Assembly: GCF_016918785.1 (NCBI RefSeq) | Contig: NZ_JAFFPT010000003.1 | Span: 31,253-95,252 of the forward strand | DNA from: Leptospira ainazelensis | GTDB taxonomy: Bacteria > Spirochaetota > Leptospiria > Leptospirales > Leptospiraceae | Length of the DNA: 64,000 bases | Reading direction: 5' to 3' | Made by a program: the position numbers and the translations under genes | Shown here: positions 63,613-64,000 of the stretch, piece after piece | Numbering within the stretch: the first letter of the stretch is position 1 | How the letters are laid out: the number at the start of each line of letters is the position of its first letter | The notes under the pieces: generated by a model | The model's input: the letters and a program-made list of their open reading frames with translations, nothing else | What the model was told of the DNA's origin: nothing | The model's database searches: none

Positions 63613-63900
63613 ATGCATGGAAATGGATCCTCCCTCATATCGTTGATTCTGGCAGGTATAACGTCTTGCTTTTATATTGCTTACTGCTATCTGGAATTCA
63701 ATGTGCTGGCTACCGAGTTTTATAACAAATATACACTGGTATTCTTTTTTCTTTTTTTCGTGTTGCTTTTTCTTCATTCTAAAAGCTATAAGTTTACTAC
63801 TGAAAATTTGAATAAATTTGTTCAAGATGCATTATTTCATTCTTTATCATTAAAGAAAAAGAATGATTTACCGGTAAAATTCTATCTTGGAAATTTTTAA
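63613..63900 (+). CDS. Cassette gene 2, membrane protein of unknown function
   Basis: The 95-aa protein has two membrane helices (SLILAGITSCFYIAYCYLEF and KYTLVFFFLFFVLLFLHSKS) followed by a Lys-rich tail (FVQDALFHSLSLKKKNDLPVKF). There is no ribosome site of note except ACGGA. Its small size and base composition fit a cassette-borne gene. It lies 36 bases after gene 1. Confidence 0.55.
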   Translation: MHGNGSSLISLILAGITSCFYIAYCYLEFNVLATEFYNKYTLVFFFLFFVLLFLHSKSYKFTTENLNKFVQDALFHSLSLKKKNDLPVKFYLGNF

Positions 63901-63910
63901 ATATTAAGAA

Positions 63911-64000
63911 TAGCGACGTCGCATAACTTCGGCTTCTCGCTCCGTTCGCGACTCACGGTTCCCGCTCGCGCTCACTTCGGGCTAAAGCCACATTGCTTTG
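63911..64000 (+). other. attC-like site, left part, cut by the window end
   Basis: TAGCGACGTCGCATAAC (GCATAAC at 63921-63927) is followed by TTCGGCTTCTCGCTCCG and a GC-rich stretch with GTTCGCG, CTCGCGCTC and CTTCGGGCT. This is the opening of a folded attC site with an R''-type box and an L''-type box; its right half and GTTATGC-type core would lie beyond 64000. Confidence 0.5.

Larger units (their letters stand above)
63087..63920 (+). mobile_element. Integron-like gene cassette
   Basis: The cassette starts at GTTAGGCGACATCGCTA and ends at TAGCGACGTCGCATAAC, inverted near-copies of each other. It carries two co-oriented small membrane-protein genes (63118, 63613), AT-rich compared with the flanks. 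The next attC-like site follows and runs past the window end. Confidence 0.5.

Noticed and set aside
1..64000. CRISPR array, tRNA or rRNA genes
   Set aside because: No evenly spaced direct repeats with unique spacers; no tRNA T-loop or acceptor pairing and no rRNA-like segments were found by eye.

Overview
The window is chromosomal DNA from a spirochaete of the genus Leptospira; I cannot fix the species. The basis is the dense set of lipoproteins with short loose lipoboxes, a DUF1554-type lipoprotein, membrane-anchored AraC-type regulators, 7TMR-DISM and MASE-like sensor kinases, the dispersed GTAGGA-N2-TCCTAC intergenic repeats, and a moderate GC with Leptospira-like codon use.

Layout. 1-1.6 kb: end of a dispersed repeat, two TetR-type palindromes, a methyltransferase and two tiny ORFs. 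1.6-9.6 kb: surface/exported proteins (FG-GAP and YVTN propeller lipoproteins, CsgG-like and DUF1554 lipoproteins), a sterol-desaturase-family membrane enzyme and a GFA-fold protein. 10-25 kb: signalling block (chemoreceptor, two kinases and a receiver, P-type ATPase, Hsp20, LytS/LytTR-like pair, Crp-type regulator). 25-36 kb: small enzymes and lipoproteins, an ArsR-AHSA1-membrane-VOC operon with a striking operator, a patatin lipoprotein, and an RHH regulator with a perfect palindrome. 36-44 kb: c-di-GMP synthase and phosphodiesterase around two tandem membrane AraC regulators. 44-49 kb: a partner-switching operon (SpoIIE-type phosphatase to STAS protein). 48.7-54.2 kb: an RND/TolC efflux operon under a CsoR-family repressor whose metal-binding His is replaced, with three matching operators. 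54-61 kb: TetR/nitroreductase pair, MarR regulator, a tandem paralog pair, a solute symporter and a second patatin, interleaved with dispersed repeats.

Two regions stand out. (1) 61.9-64.0 kb looks like the start of an integron-like array: a Xer-type tyrosine recombinase, a GTTAGGC core preceded by direct repeats (attI-like), a roughly 840-bp cassette holding two small membrane-protein genes, then a GCATAAC core opening a GC-rich attC-like site that runs off the window. The flanks of the cassette are inverted copies of one another. The recombinase lacks the insertion typical of IntI. (2) A non-coding MITE-like element of 263-299 bp with 17-bp terminal inverted repeats and 7-8 bp target duplications occurs at 35.35 kb (inserted on a stop codon) and at 59.8 kb (inserted into an older inverted copy of its own family); partial copies lie at 1-76 and 55.9 kb.

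All functional calls are by reading motifs in the translated sequence; no database search was run.
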